In this document: piece by piece, positions 10,039 through 22,118 of the stretch | Numbering within the stretch: position 1 is the first letter of the stretch | Layout: the number at the start of each line of letters is the position of its first letter | NCBI GenBank assembly: GCA_963575745.1 | Contig: CAUYUJ010015700.1 | Coordinates: 173,308 to 237,307 of the forward strand | Source of the DNA: Prorocentrum cordatum | Taxonomy: Eukaryota > Sar > Dinophyceae > Prorocentrales > Prorocentraceae | DNA: 64,000 nt | Direction: 5' to 3' | Notes under the pieces: model-generated | What the model saw: the letters and a program-made list of their open reading frames with translations, nothing else | The model's database searches: none | Told to the model about the DNA's origin: nothing | Position numbers and translations under genes: made by a program

Positions 10039-10440
10039 AGCCCCCAAAGGGCCGTCGAGAGGCCGCGCGAAGCCAAGCCGGGCCCCAAGAGGCCCCTCCA
10101 GACGCTTCAAAGCACCCCCCAAAACCGTCTCCAAGAGGCATCCGAACCGGCATCCCAAGAGATTCTCATAAGCATCCAGAAGCATCCCAAAGGCATCCCA
10201 GAGACTCCGGAGGGCATGTCCCCCCGCGGCGCGGCGTGCAGGGTCGCCCCGACCCCCCGCCCACTCGGCCCGCACATATGCGCAGACACGGGAGCCAACC
10301 CCAAAAACAATTACACGGCTCAGCTCTGGTTGCCGAGGGGCAAGAGACCGAAACAACCCGACGAACCCCATCCTTACCAGATCTAAAGCCAGCTCACACC
10401 ACAAACATCTCCCACTCCTCGACAGTCCTGTCGCACCGAC
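10039..10440. other. non-coding, degenerate GCATCCCAAGAG repeats
   Basis: Up to about 10210 this resembles 9170-9340: short CATCCCAAGAG, CATCCCAAAG and CATCCAGAAG blocks about 10-25 bp apart. After 10210 I see no gene or repeat. Confidence 0.4.
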
Positions 10441-10836
10441 ATCAGGTTGGCAAAGCAAAGCAATGTGGGATCGATGCCGACGAAGTCGCACCTGTCCGTC
10501 TTCAAAATATCACCCCCGCCATCCTTCTTCTCGGCGCCGGGGGCGATTCCATTCAGAGCTGGTCAGCCAGCTCCACCGAGATTGGTTTCGCTGGCGGTAG
10601 TCATAAGTGTCGTTGCCTTTCCACCGCTCCAGCTGCTGCACTTGCCCTTGTTCTTGCCCTTGTCAACCGGCCTCGCCTTAGGCGTCGGTGGCGGCGGTGG
10701 CACGGGCAAGGAGGCAGAGGCAGCTCTCTGTGCTTCATGAGCATGATCATCAGAGACTGGGTTTCCCGCGGGCACATCTGCTTATCTGACCCAAGCTCGT
10801 CGACAGGGGGGCCATTCTTCTCCCCGCGAATCATCT

Positions 10837-11613
10837 TCATGCCCCCCCCCCCCGCCCCACGAATTCATCGTTAGACTCGTTCACGGCGAACCCAAACCAT
10901 GTCCTGTCGCTTCCCGCTATCAGCAGATGGCGGTCCACATGAACCCAATATCCCTGGATGTTGCCGTTGTCGCCCTCGTCAGCATGATCCAGCGAAGGGC
11001 CCCAGCCGCCGTCGCGCGCGCGGCCGCCTACATCATCGACGGGCTCATCGGCCAACGCAAGCGACCGATTCCGTTCGCTCCACTCAGTAGGAGCTCTACG
11101 CGCCCTCTGATCACGGTCAGGGTCGCTGCCCGACGCGGCTGAGCCGGTGGACACGGGGTCGCACGGTGCTGGTCTAGAGGCACGCCCATCAGTCCAGCGA
11201 GTCAGGGCCCCCTCGGTGGCATCCGTTGGATGCCTCGGAGGCGTCTGGACATCTCGCGCGCTTCTCCACCCCGAAGCGGCAGAGCCAGCCGGGGCGTCAG
11301 CACCCGTGCGCGGGGCCACTGGGCCCTTAGTGTGCTGGACGGCAGCCCCCGATGCGATTGGGTCGTCAGGAACCGCCGGGGCAGGGTCGGCCGCGCCGAC
11401 CTCCTCGGTGAGGTCCATTAGGTATCTAGTGAGTCCAATGGCAGTGTCCGAGACAAAATGCCCATACCGGCCAATAGTCAATCGAGCTCTCGTAATGGGG
11501 ACGATTTGAATAGATGCGCCCATGAACTCTGTAGCAGATTCAATGTCAACACAGCAAAGTCGGACGGCACCACGAACTTCGTTACCCAAACCTTCGGTCC
11601 ACGTCTGCAGCAA
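10837..11613 (-). pseudogene. unassigned decayed ORF, 258 codons
   Basis: Open on the minus strand. Its start (LCCVDIESATEFMGASIQI, RYGHFVSDTAIGLTRYLMDL) looks like folded protein. The middle is an Ala/Gly/Pro/Asp-rich linker with two copies of GSAASG encoded by GC hairpins at 11137-11147 and about 11272-11289. The end (GYWVHVDRHLLIAGSDRTW) again looks structured. No domain was recognised. It is collinear with other minus-strand coding pieces up to 22118 and may be part of one large decayed element polyprotein. It stops just before a C11 run at 10842. Confidence 0.35.
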
Positions 11614-13128
11614 GTCTGACGATTTAATCGCTGACCTGATACGGCTGTCCAGCGCAAAAGGCGTCAGTCAACCTGGGACGCGGGGGTAATGCCCGTAGCT
11701 CGCTGTACTTCGCGACCCGGAAAAGCAACGCGAAGTCCTTCTACCATGAACAAGAGTACCACTTCACGAACAGCCAACAGGATTCGCCCCCATCGCCGAC
11801 GCGCGGGGACTCTACCCCGGGGTTCACCCCGTACTTTGTTAACGAGTTCAGTCAGTCCTGGCGGCATATCGCGAATCACATCCTCCCCAGTCGCACTGCA
11901 GCGCCTAGTGTGGACAAGCACTCGAAGATGAATTGAACGGCAACATTGGTAGCGTCACGTCGATCGGTAACGACATGCGCCTTTCCGTCGCCCCGCTCAA
12001 ACTGTAAATCCGCATTCGTATCCTGACTGGGTTGCATGACGGATTCCGCATCGCTTCAGGCAAACGCCCCGCAAGAGAAACTAGATCAAGCCAAAAGGGC
12101 AGCGGCAATCCAGCGGCTTCCAGCCGCGGGCACAATGCCCTCGGGCAGAACGCCTCTCGATGTTTCTGCAAGCTGGTCACGAGCCGAAATTACGCCTACC
12201 TGCCGGCCGGGCAGGGCACAAAGCGATGCAAATGCTTGATAGCCAACGGCATTTGGGATAGGCGCATCGACGCACCCCAGCCGTTCGGTGAGCGTATCTA
12301 CTGCTGGAACGCATGCACCCCATTTCTGGCCGACCCAACCTTCTGGCGGTTCCAATTGCTTAGCATCTGCATGGGTCCAATCGAAAACGGCGAGAGCGGG
12401 ACATCAGAATGGACGGGCATACTGATCAACATCAGATGACCATACTAACGGCCACCACATTGCCGAAGTTGGAGGGGCATCGTTATCCGATTTTGCCTTG
12501 TGTACAAGCCAACTCACGAAGCGAAGCTTCAACGGCTCGAGGGACTGGAAGAAGGGTTCGCGACGCGCTGGCGGCTGAGCCGCAGCGCTATCAGGGGCCC
12601 AAGTTGGAACGGTTCCTTGCTGCTGGTTGGAAAAGGTCGGACCTCCCTTTGCGAATTTGGGACGAGCTCCCTCTTTGTTAACAACTAATTTGCACTGAGC
12701 GTGTTCGGTTGTATTCGAATTGTCCAACGCGTCAACGGAGCTCCTTTTCATGTTCCTCCATATTCTTCCAATCGCAAGCGATTCGGGTTCCTTTCTCGGA
12801 GCATCTCATAGATGGTCAGCCCCAAGCTTGCCCTTGCATCATCAAGGGCGTTTGCCGGAACCCGAAAGATAGCTCTTCTGAGCGTCGCATTGATCCTGAA
12901 CTCTCGTCAGACAATAAAGACAATAACCAAGCCGTCTCGCAAGGAAAAGTAGTTCTTGCAGATGCATCTCCGTCATCGGTCCACAGTTTCGCCCGCGTGA
13001 GACGGAGCTCTTCTGCGTTGAACTGACAGCGGGTAGCAGCGGGCCGCATCTCCTCATCGGAAACGCCCGCGCTCTGATTGAATCAGGCGCAAACGTAACC
13101 TCGTGGGCGGTCCACTCTCGGGAGAAAA
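11614..13128 (-). other. probable decayed coding sequence, no identity
   Basis: Only short open pieces on both strands. On the minus strand the stretch 13049-12816 (DESSGSMRRSEELSFGFRQT) reads like a degraded helical protein, but frames change often. A perfect 13-bp hairpin GCGGCTGAGCCGC lies at 12571-12583. Nothing else was recognised. Confidence 0.3.
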
Positions 13129-14023
13129 CTAATCCAATGTCCAAACCACCTGAGGCGTTGGATTCCGGGTAACATTTAATCTCACAATTCGGGCTACATT
13201 AATAAATCTGGCCCCTGCCGTCATCACAAGCGCACCATCACGGCGCATTCGGCACCTGAGACGCCCCGTTACACGCCCATTGAAAACAACGACGCATTGC
13301 CAATTAGAATTGCGAACACTCGCAATGTCCCAGAACATTGGCGCGACGCGAACGGCCGCGCCCCTAAGCTTGGAAGCCCCCGCCCCCTCGGGGCGGAGGC
13401 CGGCCTCAAATGGGCCCATCCCTCCGCTGGCGAAGCCAGGGAGGGATGCGCTCACTCTGCTCTTCCGGGAAATCACGCCTTGTCGGAATTAGACGGAGAA
13501 GTCGGCAATCAGGTCCTTTGAGCAGCCCATCGCTGTTACCAGGGAATTGAATGGCCCCCATTCCTGCCATCGAATCCTTACTGGCATCGATGCGTCTCAC
13601 ATGCAAGAGCGACACACTGCATTTCGCCATGCCAAACTCACACGGGGCATACACGCGCTCTATATTGTGAACAGACATGAGAACATGAGTGCCCCTGGCG
13701 CACGCGACAGAAAACTGGAATTGGCCTGCATCTACGCTTCCCCTTTCGATGGAAACGATCTCGCCCTCGTCGTCCTCGCCAGCGACTGAGTCGTGAGAGG
13801 TAGGTGGGTTAAGATACCCTTCCCAATGACCCTTCAACTTCGGGTCTCCTAAGACGTCGAAGTCTCCGGCCTTGATTCCAAGGATCTCGACCGTCCCGGG
13901 CGGCAGCGCGGTTAAACCGTGCACCGCGAGGGCAGTCGCAGCATGCGTTATGTCATCTGTTCCCATATTGGCGACTAGGTCACCGAAGTATACCCGTCCT
14001 CTGGACGACCGAGCGCAATCCAC
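13129..14023 (-). pseudogene. unassigned decayed ORF pair on minus strand
   Basis: Two overlapping frames, 14023-13406 and 13476-13129. The first contains GDLVANMGTDDITHAATALA and GHWEGYLNPPTSHDSVAGED; the second contains NSNWQCVVVFNGRVTGRLR. They switch frame at a GC-rich hairpin (CCCTCCGCTGGCGAAGCCAG, near 13420-13446) and a CCCGCCCC/GGGGCGG palindrome near 13380-13400, so inserted hairpins seem to have broken the gene. A further hairpin, CGACTGAGTCG, is near 13785. No domain was recognised. Confidence 0.35.
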
Positions 14024-14256
14024 ACAGCACCTTGCAAAGTTGGTCGCATGTTGCCCGACGCCAGTTGCAGCGGCACTGGTTGACTACACTGCCTCCAAAA
14101 TTCGCCGCCCCCCAGGGCGAGTGGATTCTCTGCGCCCCCCCCCCCCCCCCCCCTGCGTTGCTCTCTGATTCCTCGGCCAAGCCGGGGGCGTCAGTGGGCT
14201 CAACGAGTGGGGAAAGTGCAACGTAGGTCGTCCGGGGTAGACTGTCCGGCCAATCA

Positions 14257-15054
14257 TCAGAATCGCATTCCGCTCGGGGCATTGTGAGAACTCTTCTTTC
14301 GGAAGCTCTCCCAGCAACGTAAACGCGGGATCATGGACCAAGTCAGCGTTTCCTCGAATAGCGTTGCACGTACGTCCGCGAATCGCTGCGACGCGGGGCG
14401 GCGCGGGGCCGGCCCTGTGAGCTTCGACAATACGCTTTCGAAGCTCGCCAGATGCATTCTGACGCATAGTCTCACGCTCGGCACCCCCGAGATACAGATC
14501 CCCCCTGTGCTGGACAATTTTGCATGATTAACGCTTCTCGCCCTTCGCGGGAGGCCCCGCCCCTTCGGGCGAAGCTGTTTATACTCAGGGGATGGCGGAA
14601 CACCTGCACGTAAAAACAACTTGAGCGGTCCCGCCCCAGCCACCGCGCCCTCCTCAAATTGGGAAGTCAGGTGGAACCTGTATCCCGTGTAAGGGATTTT
14701 CAACTGTGCGTTGACAGCCGACGTCTGAATCACAAGACTGGGCTCTTCTTCTTCGCCTTCTGGGCCGCCTATTGCGTCGTCTCCAGCACCGGTTAAACCG
14801 GGCTGAACCACGGGTGCAGCAGCCCTCAGCATGTCGCGGACTGCCAGGCTGCCCGTCCTGATCATCAGGCGGCGTCGCAGGTTCCGTTCCCCCCCCTTGG
14901 GCCCTGGGCCCAGGCCCAGCGCATCCTTTGGCGGAGGCAAGGGAATCGCTACCGAGGTTCCGGCCGATGCGGCCCCCGTCGGGATCGGCGGGTCAGGTGG
15001 CCTCAGGGAATGTCTCCACGGCTCCTGAATATCTTGCGGGGGGCCCTTCGCCAT
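14257..15054 (-). pseudogene. unassigned decayed ORF, 265 codons
   Basis: The first half is Pro-rich (GAASAGTSVAIPLPPPKDAL); the middle is acidic, then LVIQTSAVNAQLKIPYTGYR looks like a folded domain. A GC hairpin cluster at 14540-14580 (GGAGGCCCCGCCCCTTCGGG) interrupts it but leaves the frame open. The end is basic. No family was recognised. Confidence 0.35.
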
Positions 15055-15219
15055 GGCCCCCCTTGGTTGCGCCGATGGCTTCGGAGGAGTTGGTGGCCCA
15101 GGAGGCGGGGGAGGCTTCTTCGGTAATTACTCGCCGTGGTGGAGCCTGGCCCTCGACTGATGGAACCATCGGGGCCCGGCCCGTAGCGCGCCCACCACCG
15201 CTCGATCGGGCTGCCCATG

Positions 15220-15400
15220 GAGCCCTTGGATCCGCTGGAGGCGGCGGCGGCTTCGCCGGCCTCAAATCCGCCGGAGGCGGCGGCGTCTTCATGGTGCACG
15301 GGCCTCGAATCTGCCGAAGGCGGTGGCGGCTTCGCAAGCCCTGAATCCGCTTGAGGCGGAGGCGGCTTCGCGGGTCCAGTCTGAAACTGGGCCCCAGCAC
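15220..15400. repeat. tandem GC hairpins of the CCGCC-nnn-GGCGG type
   Basis: Four hairpins in a row: CCGCTGGAGGCGG, CCGCCGGAGGCGG, CTGCCGAAGGCGG and CCGCTTGAGGCGG, spaced about 36-44 bp, each followed by GGC-TTC-GCC-like palindromes. Arm bases differ between copies but pairing is mostly kept. The array lies in decayed coding sequence. Confidence 0.7.
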
Positions 15401-15862
15401 CACCCGGTAGAACAGGTGATAGCTGGGCCCCGGCAGCAGGGGGCTAACCCGAAGCAGGTCCGCCCGCCGGCTGAGCCGGTGGCTTGGCCTTTGCCGCAAT
15501 GGCTTCGCCTCCTACGACCCGAATAGGCGCCGTCCAGCAGGGGGGCACAGAAGCAATCTGGCATCCTTTGCCTCTCAAATATTTCCAGATGTCCTCTATC
15601 GAAGGTTGAAAATCAAGGTATGATGCGGAATTGTCTTGCCAACCCATGGGTTGAAGGCCCAGGATCCACTCACGCTGCGCCGCTCTGACTCTCTGTCTCT
15701 CTGGTACTGTCGGCGTCTCTGGCCCCTTCAACTCCGAAATCTCTGGCAATGGCTTCGCCATCTCGGAGAAAATGTCGCACCAACGTCCAAGCACCCCCCT
15801 TCACATGAGGCGAGGCCGGGGTCCACTGGTAGATGCGCATCTCGGACAAAACGATCTCGGCT
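15401..15862 (-). other. decayed coding sequence left of the second inverted-repeat element
   Basis: On the minus strand a frame from 15794 to 15444 reads QREWILGLQPMGWQDNSASY and IEDIWKYLRGKGCQIASVPP, which looks like real protein. A perfect hairpin CCGGCTGAGCCGG is at 15467-15479 and ATGGCTTCGCCAT near 15750. The coding signal seems to resume from 17594 onward, across the inverted-repeat element. No domain was recognised. Confidence 0.35.
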
Positions 15863-15960
15863 GGAGCCCGTTCGCTTTTTCGGGCCGGTCACGGGCGTGA
15901 TGGGGGGGGGGGGGGGCGCCCCGCCGATCACGTCACGGCGGGGGTGCGCCTGGGGTGCCG

Positions 15961-16745
<785 letters not shown>

Positions 16746-16839
16746 ATAATAGTAATAACATGTAATAACAATCTTTCCTTTACAGTCCCCAGGGAGGCCC
16801 CAGGTGGGGCCCAGGGCGCCTGGAGGCCACAAAATCCAC

Positions 16840-17015
16840 GAATCGATACCGGATACAAATAAACTTCTATCGTTCCTTTCCGAGCCCCCGGAGGGCCCAA
16901 GGGCGCCCTGAGGTCAGAAACTCAATGAATCGATACCGGGTACAAATAAACTATCATCGTTGCGTTCCAGGCTCCCCTTCCTCGTCCTCCTCGTCCTCCT
17001 CGTCGTCGTCGTCGT
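16840..17015. repeat. 87-bp tandem duplication
   Basis: AATCGATACC followed by GGATACAAATAAAC occurs at 16841 and again at 16928 (GGGTACAAATAAAC), with similar CCTTTCCGAGCC / CGTTCCAGGCTCC tails. Two diverged units lie between the TAC and TCC microsatellites. Confidence 0.75.
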
Positions 17016-17275
17016 CCTGCTCCTCCTCCTCCTCCTCCTCCTCCTCCTCCTCCTCCTCCTCCTAGACCCAGGCGGGAGCGGAATGGGTGTGCCGAAAGCA
17101 CCGCCTCGCGTATACTGTACAAAAACGAAGAGTAAGAGGAGGGGAGGAGGAGGAGGAGGAGGAGGAGGAGGAGGAGGAGGACGGACGAAAGGGAGGAAAG
17201 GGGGGGGAACGAGGAGGAGGAGGAGGAGGCCATCAGAAATGCCGGACGAAGAGGAGGAGGGAGAGGAGGAGGAGG
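16977..17275. repeat. (TCC)n then (GGA)n microsatellites in opposite orientation
   Basis: TCC/TCG units occupy about 16978-17062 and GGA/GAG units about 17137-17275. They are complementary, so this part could fold back on itself inside the 15863-17593 element. Confidence 0.9.
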
Positions 17276-17593
17276 AGCCCCAGTGCTTGTATACACCACA
17301 GCGCTGGCAGCTACGAGCGCCGCGCTACGACCGACGCACCATTGCCTCTCAGAAACAGAACAAAACTGCGTCCCTGAGAGCACCACGCGGCACGCACGCA
17401 ACCGCTTCCCTTCGCAAATACCACAACGTCCCTGAGAGCACAACAATGTGCCTCTGAACACCACAGTAGCCTGAGAGCGCCACAGGACGCCCGCGGTCGC
17501 CACCGGACGACCGCCGTGACGTGAGAAGGGGGGGGGGGGGGGGCCGGGCCCGATCACGCTCGTGATCGCCGGGAGGTTTTCCGAACGGGCTCC

Positions 17594-19639
17594 TGGCTCC
17601 TTCGCGCACTTTCGAGTCGGGCCGTTGCTGGCCGTGGCGCCTTCCCGGTTGCTCCAAAACACGATTTCGACGGTGTTCCAATAACCGTCGGCAAATGTCT
17701 CTTCCGCCATCGTGTATTTCGTGTGGACGGAGGGGTTGTCCTCCTCATATGGGAACGAATATGCCCCAACATTGCCCTGCTTCACGGTTCCACCGTACTT
17801 GGGTTCCGATGCGAGGAGTTGGTACCCTTCTAGCAGGAGCATGGCGTGGAGCATTCCCGCCGAGGTTCCATGAGACTGCCTTTGCCAGCCACTTCCAGAA
17901 ATCAGCTCCTCCATCTTCTCGTCGTCTACCCTGAGAGGAGGTGTGAGCTGTGCGCAGCAATCTTTCTTTGTCTTCTCATGGAGTGCCGCCTTCTCCCACA
18001 TGGCGTGGTCGGCATTTGATCTGGGTTCTCCTGACACCGAGCGATCACGTCTCGCAGCGAAGAACTTTGCCCAATTCGGGATCCGGTATTCAGCAAAAGG
18101 AGTCGGTCCACGGGTAGACCACTGGAGCAGTTGTTCCGCCAGCCATGTTGCTCTGAACTGACATATTCAGCCGATCGTAAGCAGAGCTATGCACGATTGC
18201 ACCGGCATGGCTCTGCATTTGTTGCACAATGTCGCTGCAACCACGCCCCATCAATTTCTTCGCCCCCAAAGGCTTTAGAAACGCGGTTCTTTCCTCGCCC
18301 CCCGTAGAAATTTCCGCGGCATGGCGCGATAGCTTGACGGGCTATACGCACACCATGATCCCCCACAGGGGGCGCGTTCTCCCCGTCCTTGATCGGCACG
18401 GGGATTTCTCCTCCTGTTTCGTTATCAGGACATCTCTCCCTCATCTCCCGATCGCAACGCTCTGACGGGGTCTCGGCAGCTGGCACCCCCGCGGGTTCGA
18501 CAGATCGCGCGCGACTCCTTGCTGGACTCGCGGCTGTGCCGGAGCCAGCGGCGGCCGCGGCGCAAACTGGACCCTGCCCGGCTGCGCTGGCAGAGCCAGC
18601 GACTGATCCGACCACTTCCACTTCAGGCGTTGGTTGCTCGGCCGAGCCGACAACATGCTGAGCTGTCGCGGCGCCCCCTGCAGCCTGTCCGGCTATGCTG
18701 GCAGGAGATTGGAATGACGGTAGTGCGCTTTCGATATGTCTAACTGCTTCTTGCATGCGCTGATGGATTATGATATTGTGTCTGGGCTGCCTGAAGGTTT
18801 GCCCTTTATCCCAGGAATGAAGGGTTCGCTGCGTTCGTGGCAGAAATGAAACTCCCCCCATTGAACATAGTTATCATATCCTTCTCCCGTCGATTGGAAA
18901 TCGCACCACTCCTTGGACATCAGAGAGCGCCGCGCCCCGCCATTCGAACCCTCTGAGACGGCCGGAAACTGAGTCGCGTCGATGCGGTCGGAAGAGGGAG
19001 CGCGCCGAGAATCGGTTGCGGTGTACCCGAACCCGTCGGGCACCATTGAGTCCAATATGGTACTATCTCGTCGTATGTCGCTTCCACTTGCGCGCGTCGA
19101 TCTGCTCGGGCCAGGCCAGCATAACCAGCTCCCTGAATGGCTGCGCCGCCAGAGGGCTGGCAAAAGAACCATGCTGCAAGCTTGGCAGCATTCAGCATAT
19201 GGCCCTCAAACACGTCAGCAACCGTTGCGTCCGCTGGCTGGATCCCCTTCTCTATATTGTACGTCTCGTGCTTGGCGAGGAAATGATACGCATCGCTCGG
19301 TGGATGCTTGAACTTCCAGAATCACGATTATTGACTGAACTCCTCCAATTGCTTTGTAGCTCTCAATGCGTTGATTCATCCTTGCTCGCGCGAGCGTAGC
19401 AACATCGCCCCAGAGCTTATACCAACCTGGAAAATTCCACTCGAGGAACGCCAACATCTCTGGTCTCCGCCAACGTAGAATATCGGGATAGCCCCTGATT
19501 TGGAACGACCCACCGACTCATCAATCATTCTCTCGGCGACCTCGAAGAAAGAAGCAAGCGCCATGATCAATCTCGCAGGACCGCGACGCTCCTCACCTGC
19601 ATCGACTAAGCCGATCAAGTCGCACTGGTTCCCGTCCGA
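17594..19639 (-). pseudogene. unassigned decayed coding block on minus strand
   Basis: Several minus-strand frames look like protein: EWNFPGWYKLWGDVATLARA (near 19440), EGHMLNAAKLAAWFFC (near 19200), EGYDNYVQWGEFHFCHERSE (near 18870), AAGMLHAMLLLEGYQLLASE-like sequence near 17860 and NTVEIVFWSNREGA near 17680. Frames change at each step. An Ala/Ser/Gly-rich linker with repeated GSA units lies at 18700-18480. I cannot assign a family. Collinearity with 10837-15862 suggests one large element polyprotein later hit by the inverted-repeat element and the 64-bp array. Confidence 0.4.
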
Positions 19640-20885
19640 AATATCATGGGAGCCTCCTGGGGATCTCCTGGGAATATCCTGCGGACCCCTGGGGCCTGTC
19701 CTGGGCGCCCTGCGGCCCCCCGAAGCTCTCCGGGGCCTCCTGGGGCCCCCAGGGCCCCAGGGGGGATATGTAACATGTGGTCTTCTGGGCCCCCAGGCTG
19801 GACCACCTCTTGCGCGGCATCTGAGAGCTCAGAGTTGCGAGAATGTCTTGTGCGAAACGGGCCGGACCACCTTGCGCACGGCATCTCAGAGCGCAGAGTC
19901 GCGAGGATGTCTCAGGCGAGATTGGCCGGACCACCTCGCGCAGGGCATCTCGGAGCCCAGAGTTGCGAGGATGTCTCCAGCGCAACGGGCTGGACCACCT
20001 CGCGCGCGGCATTTCAAGCTCTCCGGGGCCTCCTGGGGCCCCCAGGGCCCCAGGGGGGATATGTAACATGTGGCCTTCTGGGCCCCCCACGCTGGCTGAC
20101 CTCTTGCGCAGCATCTGAGAGCTCAGAAATGCGAGCATGTCTTATGCGAAACGGGCCGGACCACCTGGCGCACGGCATCTCAGAGCTCAGAGTTGCGAGG
20201 ATGTCTCAGGCGAGATTGGCCGGAACACCTCGCGCAGGGCATCTCCGAGGTTAGAGTTTCGAGGGTGTCTCAGGCGGGCTCCCAGGGCCCCAGGGAGGAT
20301 ATGTAACGCGCGGTCTTCTGGGCCCCCAGGCTGGACCAATCTGGGAGCTCAGAGTTGTGAGAATGTCTTGTGCGAAACAGGCCGGACCACCTTGCGCACG
20401 GCATCAGAGCTCAGAGTTGCGAGGATGTCTCAAGCGAGACGGGTCGGACGACCTCGCGCAAGGCATCTCAGAGCTCAGAAGTTCGAGGATGTCTCAGGCG
20501 AAACGGGCCGGACCACCTCTCGCGCGGCATCTCCGAGGTTAGAGTTTCGAGGATGTCTCAAGCGAAACGGGCCGGACCACCTCGCGCAAGGCATCTCAGA
20601 ACTCCGAATTTCGATGATGTCTGAAGCGAAACGGCCCGGACCACCTCTCGCACGGCACCTCGGGGCTCAGAGTTTCGAGGATGTCTCGAGCGAAACGGCC
20701 CGGACCACCTCTCGCGCGTTGCCCCGGGGCGCAACTTTTCGAAGATGTCTCAAGCGAAACGGCCAATTGGCCGTTCCTGAGTTGGCCAGGATTAATCCTG
20801 GCCAACTCAGAAACGAGAGTTGTGAGGATGTCTCAAGCGAAACGGCCCGGACCATCAAATGTTTGCGAGGATGTCTCTGCTCCGA
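19640..20885. repeat. 64-bp tandem array with a higher-order repeat
   Basis: Units of 64 bp built on CTCAGAGTTTCGAGGATGTC, CAAGCGAAACGGGCCGGACC and CACCTCGCGCAAGGCATCTC; the phase TCGAGGATG recurs at 20483, 20547, 20611, 20675 and 20739, exactly 64 bp apart. A second block, GGGCCCCAGGGGGGATATGT, interrupts the array at about 19755, 20048 and 20288 (spacings 293 and 240 bp), making a higher-order pattern. No spacers or cas genes occur, so it is not a CRISPR. Minus-strand coding signal appears on both sides, so the array has expanded within decayed coding sequence. Confidence 0.9.
20758..20810. repeat. two adjacent perfect palindromes, 18 and 34 bp
   Basis: AACGGCCAATTGGCCGTT at 20758-20775 is a perfect palindrome. 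One base later 20777-20810 is a perfect 34-bp palindrome centred on GGATTAATCC, with outer arms CTGAGTTGGCCA and TGGCCAACTCAG. They fall at the point where the 64-bp period is broken by a 19-bp gain. Confidence 0.95.
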
Positions 20886-22118
20886 CTTCCCTCGGCCGGA
20901 GTTAGCTTCTATCAGAAGAGCACCCCGTTCAGAAAGCTGTTTGGGGAAATATAAATTGCATAGTCGCATGCTTTCCTGGGGCGCGATGACCCTCATTTGT
21001 ATACACTGGCAAAGTCCAAACGTCATTCTGAGCCAATTCGAGCAATGCTTTCCCGTAGGCGTTCCCACTCACATCAGATCGGACACCATGGAAGTGCGAA
21101 TGTACATGGTACTGGAGACCTGGTTTCGGACCGTTGAACCCGATGCGATGCGAACAACTGCGGACCAGAACTGAGTGGGCGGAAGAACGCTGTCCGAGGC
21201 CCCCCAGTCCTCATCATTGCCGCTAGATCTCCCCCAGCAAAAGGAATCACCCGGTGACCATTCCCCTCCGCTAAGCGAGCGATGGCCTGGCACATCGCCT
21301 GCAAGCTTAGCCATGCTGCAGAGGCGTGGAGTCCAGGACCAACTACAGACACGTAAAGGCATAGTATATATGTGATGAATTCTACCCACTCGGACGGGGC
21401 ATCTTTACTCAGGGGCGCGGCTGAGCCGGCCCCTGTTCGTCTCCTATGTTCCAGCACGTTCCAAATACCACGGGCCAAGTCGCTCGGGTCGGACATTTCC
21501 TGCTCCACTCCGGGAGCAGAGGGAGGCGTCGGGCCCGGGCCGCGAGGGGGATCACCTCCTCCATCTTCACGAGGTGCACCTGGGGGCAGTCGGGCGTCTC
21601 TGCCATGGTCGCCAACCCCAGCTGGTGCTCCCCAACCGCCAGCTGAGCCGGAAGGGGGATTCCCCCTGCCTCCACTACCGGCTGCGCCGGAGGAGGAGGC
21701 CCCGCCTGCCGCGGCCCGTACTGGGCCATCAAACTGACATAGCGAAGCCTCGGATGGGGGCGCCATTTTTCCCCGGACTCCACGGAAGACCTAACTTTGC
21801 GGTTCTTTGCTGGTCTCGGCTTGACAGCATCACTTGGCCTCTTCTGCGGCGGCTGCCCCTCCATTGTCCGGGAGGTCTCGGCGCCTGCAGCTTTGACGGT
21901 CTTCGCCGGTCTCGATTCGCCGGCGTCGCTTGACCGCTTCTGCGGCAGGTTTCCTTCCGTCGCCCGGGACATCTCGATGTCTGGGACCGTCGCTTCGACC
22001 TCGGGCGGCTGAGCCGTCGAGCGGAGTCTCGCCCTCTTCGAGGAGGGCTCTCCTTCAGAGCCCTCCACTCTCGATGCTCAGCCAGGACCTTGTCGGCCAG
22101 GGCTTGTTGAAACCGCAT
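20886..22118 (-). pseudogene. unassigned decayed ORF, possible start of the minus-strand block
   Basis: On the minus strand a frame opens at 22118 (MRFQQALADKVLAEHREWRA), followed in another frame by two tandem units of about 40 residues containing EMSRATEGNLPQKRSSDA and ETSRTMEGQPPQKRPSDA (near 21980 and 21880). A Gly/Pro-rich linker follows, then SEWVEFITYILCLYVSVVGP and HASAAWLSLQAMCQAIARLA (21390-21260), which look helical. The order (start, repeats, linker, helical part) is reminiscent of a retroelement Gag N-terminus, but no signature was found. Four GGCTGAGCC-type hairpins lie within it. Confidence 0.4.

Noticed and set aside
9426-10874. 482-codon plus-strand frame with Asp and Lys homopolymers
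   Set aside because: It is created by the (GAC)n repeat and the A51 run of an inverted-repeat element; no protein-like sequence outside them.
13380-14580. GC hairpins as rho-independent terminators
   Set aside because: No T-run follows most of them, they occur on both strands in coding sequence, and the context is eukaryotic nuclear DNA.
19640-20885. possible CRISPR array
   Set aside because: Units are contiguous with no unique spacers, and the sequence is eukaryotic with no cas genes.
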